From assembly GCA_041485845.1 (NCBI GenBank), contig JBGPKH010000068.1, forward strand, positions 1 to 22,035: a DNA stretch of 22,035 nt, read 5' to 3'. Origin of the DNA: OMOG01 sp041485845. GTDB lineage: Bacteria > Acidobacteriota > Terriglobia > Bryobacterales > Bryobacteraceae. Below the pieces are notes generated by a model. The model worked only from the letters and a program-made list of their open reading frames with translations, had not been told where the DNA came from and did no database searches. Shown piece after piece: positions 14,844-22,035 of this stretch (positions within the stretch are counted from its first letter, which is position 1; every line of letters starts with the position of its first letter). Made by a program: the position numbers and the translations under genes.

Positions 14844-15815
14844 ATGGAACCGGCGCTCACCCGACGGGAATGGTTGGCGGCATCCACGTGTGCGGCGCTG
14901 CTCACCGGCTGCACTAAGAGCCAGCCCCTGGTTCCGTCCATGGTTTCGATTGTTCGCGCCCCGGCCTACGACCAGCGCATTTACGATGCCGTCCGCCGCA
15001 TCCTGGCGGATCACCGGGTGGAGGTGCGCGGCCGGCACGTGGTGCTCAAGCCCAACCTGGTGGAGTTCGAGCCCCAGAGCAGCATCAATACGCATCCCAT
15101 TCTGGTCCACGCGGCATGCGAGGCCTTCCGCGCCATGGGCGCCGCCAGCGTGCGCATCGCCGAAGGACCGGGACACCGCCGCAACACGCTGGACCTGGCC
15201 GACGCCGCCGGGTACTTCAAAGTGGTTCCCCGCTTCGAGGACCTGTTCGTGGACCTCAACCTGGACGACGTCACGCGCGTCCGCCCCAGCCGGCAGTTCT
15301 CGCGCCTGGAGAAGCTCTACCTTCCGCACACGGTCCTGGGCGCCGATCTGCTGGTCTCCATGCCCAAAATGAAGACGCATCACTGGACCGGTGCGACACT
15401 TTCCATGAAGAACCTGTTCGGAGTGGTGCCGGGCGGCATCTACGGATGGCCCAAGAACGTGCTGCATTGGGCCGGCATCGAGGAGTGCATCGCCGATCTG
15501 CACGCGGCTTTTCCGCGCCAGTTTGCGATTGTCGACGGCATCGCCGGCATGGAAGGAGACGGGCCCATCCAGGGTGTTCCGAAATCCGCGGGAGTGCTGG
15601 TGGCCGGGGACGACCCGGTGGCGGTGGATGCCACTTGCTGCCGGATCATGCACATCGATCCGGACAAGATCGGCTACCTGCGGCTGGCAGCCGGGGGCGC
15701 GGTGTCCCATATTCTCGAGCCGAATATCCGGCGGACCGGCGAGAACATCGCGGATGTCGCCACTCCCTTTGCCTTGCCGCAAAAGTTGTCGTACCTGCGC
15801 CTGATGAGAGGCTGA
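14844..15815 (+). CDS. DUF362 protein with Tat-like lipoprotein signal
   Basis: 323 residues. The N-terminus has TRREWL (R7-R8), a twin-arginine-like motif, a hydrophobic stretch and the lipobox LTGC with C23 as lipidation site. This predicts an exported, membrane-anchored protein. The body matches DUF362: VVLKPNLVEFEP, then MPKMKTHHWTGATLSMKNLFGVVPGG, and DPVAVDATCCRIMHID. No 4Fe-4S cluster motifs of the ferredoxin type are seen. DUF362 proteins have no settled activity. It is translationally close to the upstream toroid protein and converges on the small DUF5658-like gene. Confidence 0.85.
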   Translation: MEPALTRREWLAASTCAALLTGCTKSQPLVPSMVSIVRAPAYDQRIYDAVRRILADHRVEVRGRHVVLKPNLVEFEPQSSINTHPILVHAACEAFRAMGAASVRIAEGPGHRRNTLDLADAAGYFKVVPRFEDLFVDLNLDDVTRVRPSRQFSRLEKLYLPHTVLGADLLVSMPKMKTHHWTGATLSMKNLFGVVPGGIYGWPKNVLHWAGIEECIADLHAAFPRQFAIVDGIAGMEGDGPIQGVPKSAGVLVAGDDPVAVDATCCRIMHIDPDKIGYLRLAAGGAVSHILEPNIRRTGENIADVATPFALPQKLSYLRLMRG

Positions 15816-15845
15816 TCCATGGCGCCTGGCGAGATTGAGGACCGC

Positions 15846-16133
15846 TTACTTCGCCAGGTGCGACGGCAACGCCAACATCACCATGAGATTCCAAACGATC
15901 AGTGCGGCGTACCAATAGGATACCCAGCGAATCAGGTGGCTCTTCTTCGCCCAGACACAAACTCCGCCCAGCGCCAGGGCCACGAGCTTGGAAAGCGTCA
16001 CTCCCAATGCGGGGCCGGCATGCATCAGCACGCGGATAAACGGGCTCGCTTCCCCGGCGCCCAAGCGGAACCCGACCAGCGTCGTGAGCAGATCCAACAA
16101 CTGCAGATAAATGAAAACTTGAGCAATGCCCAT
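15846..16133 (-). CDS. Small DUF5658-like membrane protein
   Basis: 95 residues with three or four hydrophobic helices. The N-terminal LQLLDLLTTLVGFRLGAGEASPF is typical of DUF5658-type small membrane proteins (LDLxTTxxG...GxxExNP pattern, here E-A-S-P). Function unknown. GAAGGAA about 6 bases before the ATG at 16133 supports the start. It converges on DUF362 with a 30-bp gap; CCTGGCGA (15825-15832) and TCGCCAGG (15851-15858) form an inverted repeat across the two 3' ends. Confidence 0.72.
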   Translation of the reverse strand: MGIAQVFIYLQLLDLLTTLVGFRLGAGEASPFIRVLMHAGPALGVTLSKLVALALGGVCVWAKKSHLIRWVSYWYAALIVWNLMVMLALPSHLAK

Positions 16134-16540
16134 CCGTGTTCCTTCGTGAGTCTATCGTCGCTTTCCTGCAATCATTGTAGCGGCAACGGGAAAGAAAAAA
16201 AGACCGTAGTTGTACCGTCTGTACTGGGGGGCACGAATGGTCCTTGGTACGCGGACGGCATTTGGAAGGGGCGACGGCCAGTACGGGTTCAGAACTATGA
16301 GGGGATTGGGAGGTGAGTTTCTTCCTGCCGGCGGATGCCGGCGTTACCAGTACCAGGAGGGATCTTTCGGAACGCGCCGCTTGGGGATGGTTTCCGAGTG
16401 GGCGACCGCTGGGCAGGCGCCCGCACGGAGAGGCCCGTGGCGGAAGGCGAGGTTCTGTGGCCTTGGCCTCCGGGTAGGCTCGGGGTGGTCAGACTTCCGA
16501 TATCTTGGGAGCCGGCACCAGCCACTCAAGGAGACAAGAC
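16134..16540. other. Gene-free stretch
   Basis: About 400 bases with no coding region that I can support. The reading frames present show no recognisable motif and low-information composition. The right end carries the ribosome binding site of the next gene (AAGGAG at 16528-16533). The left end holds upstream sequence for the minus-strand membrane gene, with an A-rich run around 16190-16200. Confidence 0.5.
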
Positions 16541-16819
16541 ATACCCAAGGTCGTAGTCGTAGGGCAGGTTGAAGACCTGGTGAAATGGGAAGAGGGATTC
16601 CGGACCCACGGTGACCTCTTCAGGAGTCAAAAGGTCACCAAACCCATAAATTTCGGGACAATCGAAGGCAATCAAGTCGCCGTCTGCGTGGAACCCGAGG
16701 ACCTGACCGTTTTCATGAAGATCATGGATTCTCCAGTGACGGCGGAAGCCATGGCCTTTGACGGCATTAGGCGAGAGACAGTCAGGGTGTTCGTCCTGGA
16801 CAAGGAATTCAAAGTCTAG
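16541..16819 (+). CDS. Small dimeric alpha/beta-barrel-like protein, probable ATA start
   Basis: 92 residues counted from ATA at 16541. The sequence PKVVVVGQVEDLVKWEEGF, with a later AVCVEPEDLTVFMKIMDSP and RRETVRVFVLDKEF, has the strand-helix-strand rhythm of the ferredoxin-like dimeric alpha/beta barrel (antibiotic monooxygenase-like superfamily). The exact family is not recognised. AAGGAG at 16528-16533 sits 7 bases before ATA, ideal for initiation there, and no in-frame ATG, GTG or TTG lies at a comparable position. The nearest alternative is TTG at 16505, before the binding site. Either a rare AUA start is used or an ATG has mutated and the gene is silenced. No operon partner. Confidence 0.6.
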   Translation: MPKVVVVGQVEDLVKWEEGFRTHGDLFRSQKVTKPINFGTIEGNQVAVCVEPEDLTVFMKIMDSPVTAEAMAFDGIRRETVRVFVLDKEFKV

Positions 16820-17037
16820 CGCGAAACCGGCACGTCCGAGGCCTGAGCACTCAGGGCGAGGCTGATGACATGGAAGACGCAAGATTAGAGACGTTTCGGT
16901 GATCGGATGGGGATCCGGCTGGATCGGCGTACTCGGAAGTCAGGTTGGCAACGCTGCCTTGGTAAGCATCCCAGCCGCTGGGATCCGATCGTCTCTGGCT
17001 GTCGAGAAGCAACACTTCCACTCAGCTAGTAGTTAAG
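16820..17037. other. Intergenic region with inverted repeats
   Basis: No gene seen between the two 3' ends. AGAGACG (16887-16893) pairs with CGTCTCT (16990-16996), and GATCGGAT (16901-16908) with ATCCGATC (16983-16990). ATCCCAG/CTGGGAT (16968-16984) forms a tighter hairpin around CCG. These may terminate transcription of the convergent genes. Confidence 0.35.
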
Positions 17038-18429
17038 CTAGTACTCGCGCGTCTTCTTGATGCCGGGCTCCGGCAACGGGTACTTGCCGTCGGGACCGGC
17101 GCGCAGGGGCGCGGGGCCGTCCAGCGTCAGCTTGTCCACGTCCGGCGCGAACTCGTGGTCGTGATTCATCATCTGGTCGAAGGTCACGATCTGGCCGGTG
17201 TGCGCGGCGAAGCGGCCCATCGATGCGACGAGGCTGGCCTCGGCGCCGCGTCTGACCTCGTTGTAGGGCTTGTCGTCGCGAATGGCGGCGATCAGGTCGT
17301 CCCACTCCCAGTCGTAGGGCGAGCGCTCCGGCTGCGGGTACGCCCACACCAGGTTCTCCGGCGCCGGTTCCCTCTGGCCGTTCTGCCAGCGCGGAATGTT
17401 CTGCCCCGTGTAAATGCGCGTGCGTCCCGGCGTGTGCGAGTTGGTGGAAACCACGGCGGAGCCCTTCGACCCGTGAATGTAGCTGGCAAACTCGTTGTGC
17501 ACCCCGGGCATGTTGCGCCCATCGAAGAACAGGCGCGTGCCGTCCGGGTAGGTATACTGCACCGAGTAGACGTCGAAGTTCTGGTCCACCGAATTGCCGC
17601 GGTAGTGACGGCCGCCCACAGCCATGGCTTCCACCGGCCAGGCGCCCTTCATCCACGAGAGCTCGTCGATCTGGTGGATGTAGTAGTCGCTGAAGACGCC
17701 GCCGCTGGCCCACAGAAACGAGTGGAACAGGCGGATCTGGTGCATCAGCTCGGTGATGCCTTCGGGCTTGACCGGCGCCGTGCCGCCGCCCGAGCCCATG
17801 CGGTAGCCGCGCATGGCCACGATGTCGCCGATCTGCCCGTCGCGGATGCGCTGGAGCAGTTCCTGCCGCGCCCGGCAGTGCCGCACCATCAAACCGACTC
17901 CGACCTTCAGGTTCTTGCGCCCGGCCTCTTCGCCGAGCGCGATCATGCGCCGCGTCGTCGGGCCGTCTACGGTGACCGGCTTCTCCATGAACACGTTCAG
18001 GCCCTTATCGATGGCGTAGCGGAACTGCACCCAGCGGAACGCCGGTGGCGTTGCCAGGATGGCCACGTCGCCCGGCTTGAGGCAGTCCAGGGCCTTGCGG
18101 TAGGCGTCGAAGCCGATGAACTGGCGCTCCTGGGGCACTTCCATCTGGGAAGGAAAGCGGCCGCGCAGCCGTCCGTGGCTATCGCTCAGCTTCTGCGGGA
18201 AGACGTCGGCCATGGCCACCAGCTTGATGGGCCCGTTCTGGATGCCCAGGGCGTTCTCGGTTGCGCCCGTGCCGCGCCCGCCCGATCCCACCAGGGCGAG
18301 CTGAATCGTGTTGTTCTCCGCCGCGTGCACGTATGGCAGAGTCATTCCGGCCAGGGTCGACACCCCGGCGATGTGGCCGCTGTCACGCAGGAACGCGCGG
18401 CGCGACGTAGTGTCCTTGGTCTCACCCAT
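17038..18429 (-). CDS. Tat-exported Gfo/Idh/MocA-family oxidoreductase
   Basis: 463 residues. The N-terminus TTSRRAFLRDSG (R10-R11) is a clear twin-arginine motif, followed by a hydrophobic stretch ending VHAA, so export to the periplasm is likely. The Rossmann domain begins IQLALVGSGGRGTG (GxGxxG type). MEKPVTVDGPTTRRM carries the EKP motif typical of the family near the catalytic region. The C-terminal alpha/beta domain has YYIHQIDELSWMKG and later GRFAAHTGQIVTFDQMMNHDHEFAP. Such secreted members act on sugars or related cyclitols with tightly bound NAD(P); the substrate here is unknown. GAGG lies about 8 bases before the ATG at 18429. Divergent from the cyclase gene. Confidence 0.9.
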   Translation of the reverse strand: MGETKDTTSRRAFLRDSGHIAGVSTLAGMTLPYVHAAENNTIQLALVGSGGRGTGATENALGIQNGPIKLVAMADVFPQKLSDSHGRLRGRFPSQMEVPQERQFIGFDAYRKALDCLKPGDVAILATPPAFRWVQFRYAIDKGLNVFMEKPVTVDGPTTRRMIALGEEAGRKNLKVGVGLMVRHCRARQELLQRIRDGQIGDIVAMRGYRMGSGGGTAPVKPEGITELMHQIRLFHSFLWASGGVFSDYYIHQIDELSWMKGAWPVEAMAVGGRHYRGNSVDQNFDVYSVQYTYPDGTRLFFDGRNMPGVHNEFASYIHGSKGSAVVSTNSHTPGRTRIYTGQNIPRWQNGQREPAPENLVWAYPQPERSPYDWEWDDLIAAIRDDKPYNEVRRGAEASLVASMGRFAAHTGQIVTFDQMMNHDHEFAPDVDKLTLDGPAPLRAGPDGKYPLPEPGIKKTREY

Positions 18430-18688
18430 CGCAGATACCTCGTCGATAGATTACTCTATTTCAGGGCCGCGCGCGGGGGTGTAGACTGCGGAACCATCGC
18501 TGGCGATCCACCCCCTTTGCCGGCCTGACGGTGCGGCTGACGCTGGAGTTGTGCAGGAGCGGCGCGCAGATGCGCAACTGGCTGTGGCTGGCCGCGCCGG
18601 TCAGTACCCGGACGGCCGCGCCCGGAATCGGGGACTTTCCGGGGCCGCGGAGTCGCAAGCGCCGGGCCGTCTGCTAAATTGGAGATCA

Positions 18689-19639
18689 GTGATACCATCT
18701 CCCGCAAACCCGTACCTCATCCTGGAAGCCGGAGGGCGCCGATACCCGCTGGCCAGCGGACAATCGTGGGCCATCGGGAGGGGGGACGGTTGTGCGGTCA
18801 TGCTCGACAGCCGGTCGGTTTCGCGCTTGCATGCCCTGATTCAACGCCGCGACGCGGGCGATTTCAGCCTGGTGGATCTCGGCAGCCGTAATGGATCGTT
18901 CGTCAACAACCGCCGCGTGGCCGTTCCGGTGGTACTGAACGACAAGGACAGCCTGATATTTGGCGACCAGCAACTGCTGTTCCGCAATGCGGCGCCTTCG
19001 ATTTCGGCAATCGCCGCTCCGAGCACCGATACCCGCAATGCGCCCACGACCTCCCTGCAAACCCGCAGCCTGACCACCATCATGGTGGTGGATATCCGCG
19101 ATTTCACGCCCCTGGCGCGCAAGGTCTCCGAAGACCTGCTTTCGCAGACGATCGGGACCTGGTTTCTGCGCGTGGGACAGGTCACGCAACGGATGGGGAG
19201 CTGGGCGCAGAAGTACATCGGCGATGCGGTGATGGCCGTATGGGTTCACGATGACGAGTCGCACCTGCGGGCCGATCTGCTGCGCACACTGCGCGCCGTG
19301 AACGAAATCAACATGGCCACCGCGGATATCAGCAACACGCTGCCGCTGCCGGGACCGTTGCGCATCGGCGCGGGCGTGAATACCGGACCCGCGATCATCG
19401 GCGGCACGGAGTACACGGCGCTGGGAGACACGGTTAACGCCGCCTTCCGGCTGGAGGCCGCCACCAAGGGAATCGGCCTGGGTGTGGCGCTGGGGGAAAG
19501 GACCTTCAAGGAACTGGCGCTGCCCACGCCCACGCCGTTCGTGCGGCGTGAAGTGGAGCTGAAGGGCTACGAAGCGCTGTCGACGGCCTGGGCGATCTCC
19601 TTTGCGGAGCTGCAGAACTTCTTGCAGGGCCGGGAGTAG
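18689..19639 (+). CDS. FHA-domain class III adenylate/guanylate cyclase
   Basis: 316 residues from GTG at 18689, chosen because GGAG sits 4 bases upstream and the FHA fold begins right after; the longer open frame upstream has no domain. FHA domain about 9-100: IGRGDG (29-34), SRLH (45-48), GSRNGSFVN (65-73), so it probably binds a phosphothreonine partner. Class III catalytic domain about 128-300: metal aspartates D135 (VVDIRDFT) and D179 (KYIGDAVMAVW), then GVNTGPAIIGG and YTALGDTVNAAFRLE with N250 and R254. All catalytic residues are present. ATP versus GTP preference cannot be settled here. The 259-bp region shared with the divergent oxidoreductase shows no other gene. Confidence 0.88.
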   Translation: MIPSPANPYLILEAGGRRYPLASGQSWAIGRGDGCAVMLDSRSVSRLHALIQRRDAGDFSLVDLGSRNGSFVNNRRVAVPVVLNDKDSLIFGDQQLLFRNAAPSISAIAAPSTDTRNAPTTSLQTRSLTTIMVVDIRDFTPLARKVSEDLLSQTIGTWFLRVGQVTQRMGSWAQKYIGDAVMAVWVHDDESHLRADLLRTLRAVNEINMATADISNTLPLPGPLRIGAGVNTGPAIIGGTEYTALGDTVNAAFRLEAATKGIGLGVALGERTFKELALPTPTPFVRREVELKGYEALSTAWAISFAELQNFLQGRE

Positions 19640-19688
19640 GGGCATTCGGACGCGCGCGGCTCTGTTCGAAGCCACGACCGGCCGCCGA

Positions 19689-20681
19689 TCAAACGGAGCC
19701 GCGCCGCTCGGACCAGTTCCCAGCCCCGACGCGAGAGCGCACCAGCCCGGCCAGCGCTTCAATGAATGCCGGCGAATCGTTGAGACCCGGAACCATGCGG
19801 TAGTCCTCGATCCCCAGGCCGTGAGCCTGCTCGCGGTGCTCGATATCGATCTCGTGCAGGGTCTCCACGTGGTCGGAGACGAAGGAGATGGGAACCACGA
19901 GCACGTGCTTGCGCCCTTCCGCTGCCAGGCGCTTGACGGTTTCGTGCATCGAGGGGCTCAACCACTTCGAAGCGCCCACCTTGCTCTGGTAGCAGAGATG
20001 GCGCCGGCCGGGCCAGCGGCCGCGCTGCCATACCAGGCCGGTGGTGCGCTCGATCTGCTTCCGATAGGGATCGCCCTTCTCCACCACCGCGACCGGAATG
20101 CTATGCGCGCTGAAGACGACGTCCACATCGCGGGGATCGGAGAAGCCGGCCATAGACCGGTCGACGGCTTCCACCACCGCGTGCAAATAGCCGTCGTCCT
20201 CGTAGAACTGCTCGATGGTGTGGACCTTCGGGCTCCACCCATTGGGATGAAAACGCCGCGACCATTCGTTGAGACTGCTGCCCGTGGTGGTCTTGGAATA
20301 CTGCGGGTAGAGCGGCAGCAGGACGACCTCCGCGGGCGCGTGCCGCTCCATGTCGCGAATCGCCTCCTCCGTGAACGGGCGCCAGTAGCGCATGGCCACC
20401 GAGACGCGCGCATCGAAATCGGCGCGCAGTGCGGTTTCGAGCGCCGCCGCCTGGCGCATGGTGAATTCCAGGATGGGACTCTTGCCGCCGATCCCGGCGT
20501 AGTGGTGCGCCACGTGGCCGGCGCGCCGTGACGCGATGAGCCGTGCCAGGGGCTGGCGCGCGATACGGGCGAACGGGAAATCGATGATGTCCGGATCGCA
20601 AAACAGATTGTAGAGGAACGGCTCGATCGCCTGCAGCGAATCCGGCCCTCCCAGTTGGAACAGAATGACCCCGAGTTTCAA
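19689..20681 (-). CDS. hemH: Ferrochelatase (haem biosynthesis)
   Basis: 330 residues from TTG at 20681, with GGGAG 5 bases upstream and the usual N-terminus KLGVILFQLGGPDS. The frame is open upstream to 20771, but that part has no similarity to the family. Motifs in order: HYAGIGGKSPI, AMRYWRPFTEEAI, LLPLYPQYSKTTTGSS, FSAHSIP with the catalytic-type histidine, CYQSKVG, and VVPISFVSDHVETLHEID with conserved Glu/Asp residues. Inserts Fe(II) into protoporphyrin IX (or coproporphyrin III in some bacteria) to make haem. Length is normal. No other haem gene is nearby. It converges on the cyclase with a 49-bp gap. Confidence 0.95.
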   Translation of the reverse strand: MKLGVILFQLGGPDSLQAIEPFLYNLFCDPDIIDFPFARIARQPLARLIASRRAGHVAHHYAGIGGKSPILEFTMRQAAALETALRADFDARVSVAMRYWRPFTEEAIRDMERHAPAEVVLLPLYPQYSKTTTGSSLNEWSRRFHPNGWSPKVHTIEQFYEDDGYLHAVVEAVDRSMAGFSDPRDVDVVFSAHSIPVAVVEKGDPYRKQIERTTGLVWQRGRWPGRRHLCYQSKVGASKWLSPSMHETVKRLAAEGRKHVLVVPISFVSDHVETLHEIDIEHREQAHGLGIEDYRMVPGLNDSPAFIEALAGLVRSRVGAGNWSERRGSV

Positions 20682-20764
20682 AACATCTCCCAGCTCTGTG
20701 AGTTTACAACAGCCGCTCCCGATGCCGCTGCGGCGCTGAGCCGGCCCTGTCGAGTTTTTCCATA

Positions 20765-20801
20765 TTGACACCTACTAGTTGGTGGCGCAAACTAGTAGGT
20801 G
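20765..20801 (+). promoter_or_regulatory. Promoter -35 with 12-bp-arm palindromic operator
   Basis: CACCTACTAGTT (20769-20780) and AACTAGTAGGTG (20790-20801) are perfect inverted arms around 9 bases, centres 21 bp apart (two helical turns). TTGACA at 20765-20770 overlaps the left arm and is a consensus -35; the -10 at 17 bases (CAAACT, 20788-20793) is poor and falls on the right arm. A dimeric repressor here would block transcription of the membrane protein/regulator pair, and possibly of the divergent hemH. The downstream winged-helix protein is the natural candidate. Confidence 0.6.
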
Positions 20802-20881
20802 AGAATGAGCCGCGGCAGTCCGGCCTGAGCCCTGCCGCACTCCCGGCCCGCCCATCCCGCCGGAATACGGGAGAACTCGAC

Positions 20882-21556
20882 ATGAACCAACCGATCGGCG
20901 ACTATTCGAAGCGGCCCTTCTGGTACTACAACATCGACGGAGTAGGCGAGTTGGGCATGGGCTTCATGCTCCTTGGCTTTGGGTTGCTCATTTGGCTGCA
21001 GTTGCACACACCTACGGATGCCGTGTGGCATCGGATGTACGCGACCCTCCTCTATGTCGGGCTGATGTGCGCCATCATCCATTACGGCAGCAAGGCGATC
21101 AAACAGCGCATCACGTATCCGCGCACCGGATTTGTCGAATATACGAAGCGGGACAAGGTTTGGCGTCCGATGATCCTCGGGGCACTGGCTTCGGGGGCGA
21201 TATCGATCGCCCTGGCAGTAGCGCTTCGCTCGCAGTGGGATGTGAAGACGCTGGCCTCGCTGTTCATGGGACTGGTCTTCGGAGCGAGCTACGCGCGCGG
21301 CTTGGCCAGGACGGTGCGCTGGAAATGGGCGGTGGTGGTGGCGATTGCGGTCGCCACTCTGGCGATCGCGACGCTCCCCGCCGATCTGGTCGAGTCGGTG
21401 GTGAACGGCTCGCGGGTGACCGGCAAGGTTCCCCAGGTCGTGGCCGGAGTTTTTCTGATCTGGTTCCTGTTCTACGGCGCCGTTCTCCTGATTTCGGGCG
21501 GCATCAGCTTCTGCCTTTACCTCCGCCGGACCCAGCCGCCGGCCCGGGAAGCCTGA
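20882..21556 (+). CDS. Uncharacterised multi-TM membrane protein
   Basis: 224 residues with about five hydrophobic segments (for example GELGMGFMLLGFGLLIWLQL, MILGALASGAISIALAVAL, VVVAIAVATLAIATL, VFLIWFLFYGAVLLISGGI). A cytoplasmic-looking YPRTGFVEYTKRDKVWRP lies between the second and third segments. I recognise no functional family. ATG 20882 is preceded by GGGAG at 8 bases; the longer open frame back to 20765 runs through the operator and is rejected. Its stop overlaps the winged-helix regulator start by one base, so the two are translated together. The regulator probably controls this gene through the palindrome upstream, perhaps in response to something the membrane protein handles (inference). 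Confidence 0.75.
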   Translation: MNQPIGDYSKRPFWYYNIDGVGELGMGFMLLGFGLLIWLQLHTPTDAVWHRMYATLLYVGLMCAIIHYGSKAIKQRITYPRTGFVEYTKRDKVWRPMILGALASGAISIALAVALRSQWDVKTLASLFMGLVFGASYARGLARTVRWKWAVVVAIAVATLAIATLPADLVESVVNGSRVTGKVPQVVAGVFLIWFLFYGAVLLISGGISFCLYLRRTQPPAREA

Positions 21557-21852
21557 TGAACCCGCAGGCCCGCAGCCTCGCGGAACTGGATCGCGTGATC
21601 CACGAGCCGGGGCGTCTCATCATCGTGTCTCTCCTCTCCGCCATCGCCAAGGCCGACTTCGTCTACCTGCAGCATGAAACCGGCATGAACAAGGGCACGC
21701 TATCGAGTCACTTGTCGCGGCTGGAAGCGGAGGGCTACATCGAGATCGTGAAGACCTTCCGCGGCAAGGTGCCGCAAACGCTGTTGCACCTCACCGGAGC
21801 GGGCCGCAAGGCGTTCGAGCGGTATCGGCGAAAACTCAAAGAGGCGCTCTAG
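21556..21852 (+). CDS. Winged-helix transcriptional regulator
   Basis: 98 residues, nearly all one winged helix-turn-helix domain. IHEPGRLIIVSLLS is followed by DFVYLQHETGMNKGTLSSHLSRLEAEGYIEIVKTFRGKVPQTLLHLTGAGRKAFERY. This is the pattern of the MarR/ArsR-like 'winged helix DNA-binding' proteins. No ligand or sensor domain is attached. It starts inside the stop codon of the membrane protein. Expected to bind as a dimer; the 20769-20801 palindrome is the best local target, giving simple autoregulation. The effector is unknown. Confidence 0.85.
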   Translation: MNPQARSLAELDRVIHEPGRLIIVSLLSAIAKADFVYLQHETGMNKGTLSSHLSRLEAEGYIEIVKTFRGKVPQTLLHLTGAGRKAFERYRRKLKEAL

Positions 21853-21888
21853 GCCGCCAGGGGGAAGTGTATGCTGGTGGAAACCGAT

Positions 21889-22035
21889 ATGCGAGAACTC
21901 CTCCTCACGTTTCTGCTCGCCTCGATCTGCCCCGCGCAGCCGAAGCTCCCGGTCCTGATCGTGGACGGAGTCAACAACCACGACTGGCAGACCGCGACGC
22001 GCGAGCTTCAGGGCATCCTGGGGGCCAGCGGCCGG
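21889..22035 (+). CDS. ThuA-like protein, 3' partial
   Basis: 49 codons to the window end. MRELLLTFLLASICPAQP looks like a signal peptide, followed by KLPVLIVDGVNNHDWQTATRELQGIL, the N-terminal strand and NHDW segment of ThuA-like (trehalose utilisation, glutamine-amidotransferase-like fold) proteins. The ATG at 21889 (GGTGG 8 bases upstream) is preferred; an in-frame ATG at 21871 is the alternative. ThuA-like and Gfo/Idh/MocA genes often occur together in such genomes. Confidence 0.7.
   Translation, partial: MRELLLTFLLASICPAQPKLPVLIVDGVNNHDWQTATRELQGILGASGR

Noticed and set aside
16210..16572. 120-codon open frame starting near the DUF5658-like promoter region
   Set aside because: Composition is Gly/Arg-rich without hydrophobic pattern, it overlaps the better-supported 16541 gene in another frame, and it lacks a binding site.
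17155..18528. 457-codon open frame on the plus strand
   Set aside because: It is antisense to the Gfo/Idh/MocA gene, whose motifs are unmistakable; long antisense frames are common at this GC content and this one shows no domain.
18551..18688. N-terminal extension of the FHA-cyclase frame
   Set aside because: The extra 46 residues are low complexity, and the GTG at 18689 has GGAG upstream with the FHA domain starting immediately.

Overview
The window is high-GC bacterial chromosome. It carries a Tad/Flp type IVc pilus locus, Tat-exported Gfo/Idh/MocA and DUF362 proteins, a ThuA-type protein and many perfect hairpins between genes. This mix suggests an Acidobacteriota lineage of the Solibacter/Bryobacter kind. 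That placement is inferred from gene content and style; no rRNA or other phylogenetic marker is present.

Layout. 1-936: 3' end of a multi-TM/TPR protein. 982-1737 (minus): a LuxR/NarL-type response regulator. 1753-2199: an AT-rich regulatory region between divergent genes, with a duplicated motif. 2200-13650 (plus): the pilus block. It runs PilZ protein, two tandem paralogous GT-C-like membrane proteins, the Flp pilin, CpaB, secretin CpaC, CpaE/TadZ, ATPase CpaF/TadA, TadB, TadC, then two tandem 31-residue membrane microproteins. 13651-13982: a gene-free stretch with a 174-bp MITE-like palindromic element and a row of perfect hairpins. 13983-15815: a terpene-cyclase-fold repeat protein followed by a DUF362 lipoprotein. 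15846-16133 (minus): a small DUF5658-like membrane protein. 16541-16819: a small alpha/beta-barrel-like protein that seems to start on ATA. 17038-18429 (minus): an exported Gfo/Idh/MocA oxidoreductase. 18689-19639: an FHA plus class III nucleotide cyclase. 19689-20681 (minus): ferrochelatase. 20882-21852: a membrane protein and winged-helix regulator pair behind a strong palindromic operator. 21889-end: start of a ThuA-like protein.

How the genes may work together. The Tad genes encode most of the pilus machine: pilin, periplasmic CpaB, outer-membrane secretin, the localisation factor CpaE, motor CpaF and platform TadB/TadC. A prepilin peptidase (TadV/CpaA), TadD and minor pilins TadE/F/G are absent from the window. 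PilZ suggests c-di-GMP control and the divergent response regulator is the natural local regulator. The GT-C-like pair just upstream of flp suggests surface or pilin glycosylation, which is only an inference.

The most novel items are the tandem 31-residue microproteins closing the Tad operon, both with strong ribosome binding sites and 15/31 identity to each other. Next are the duplicated regulatory module at 1770/2014, paired 16-bp palindromes ahead of flp, and the MITE-like element plus hairpin row.
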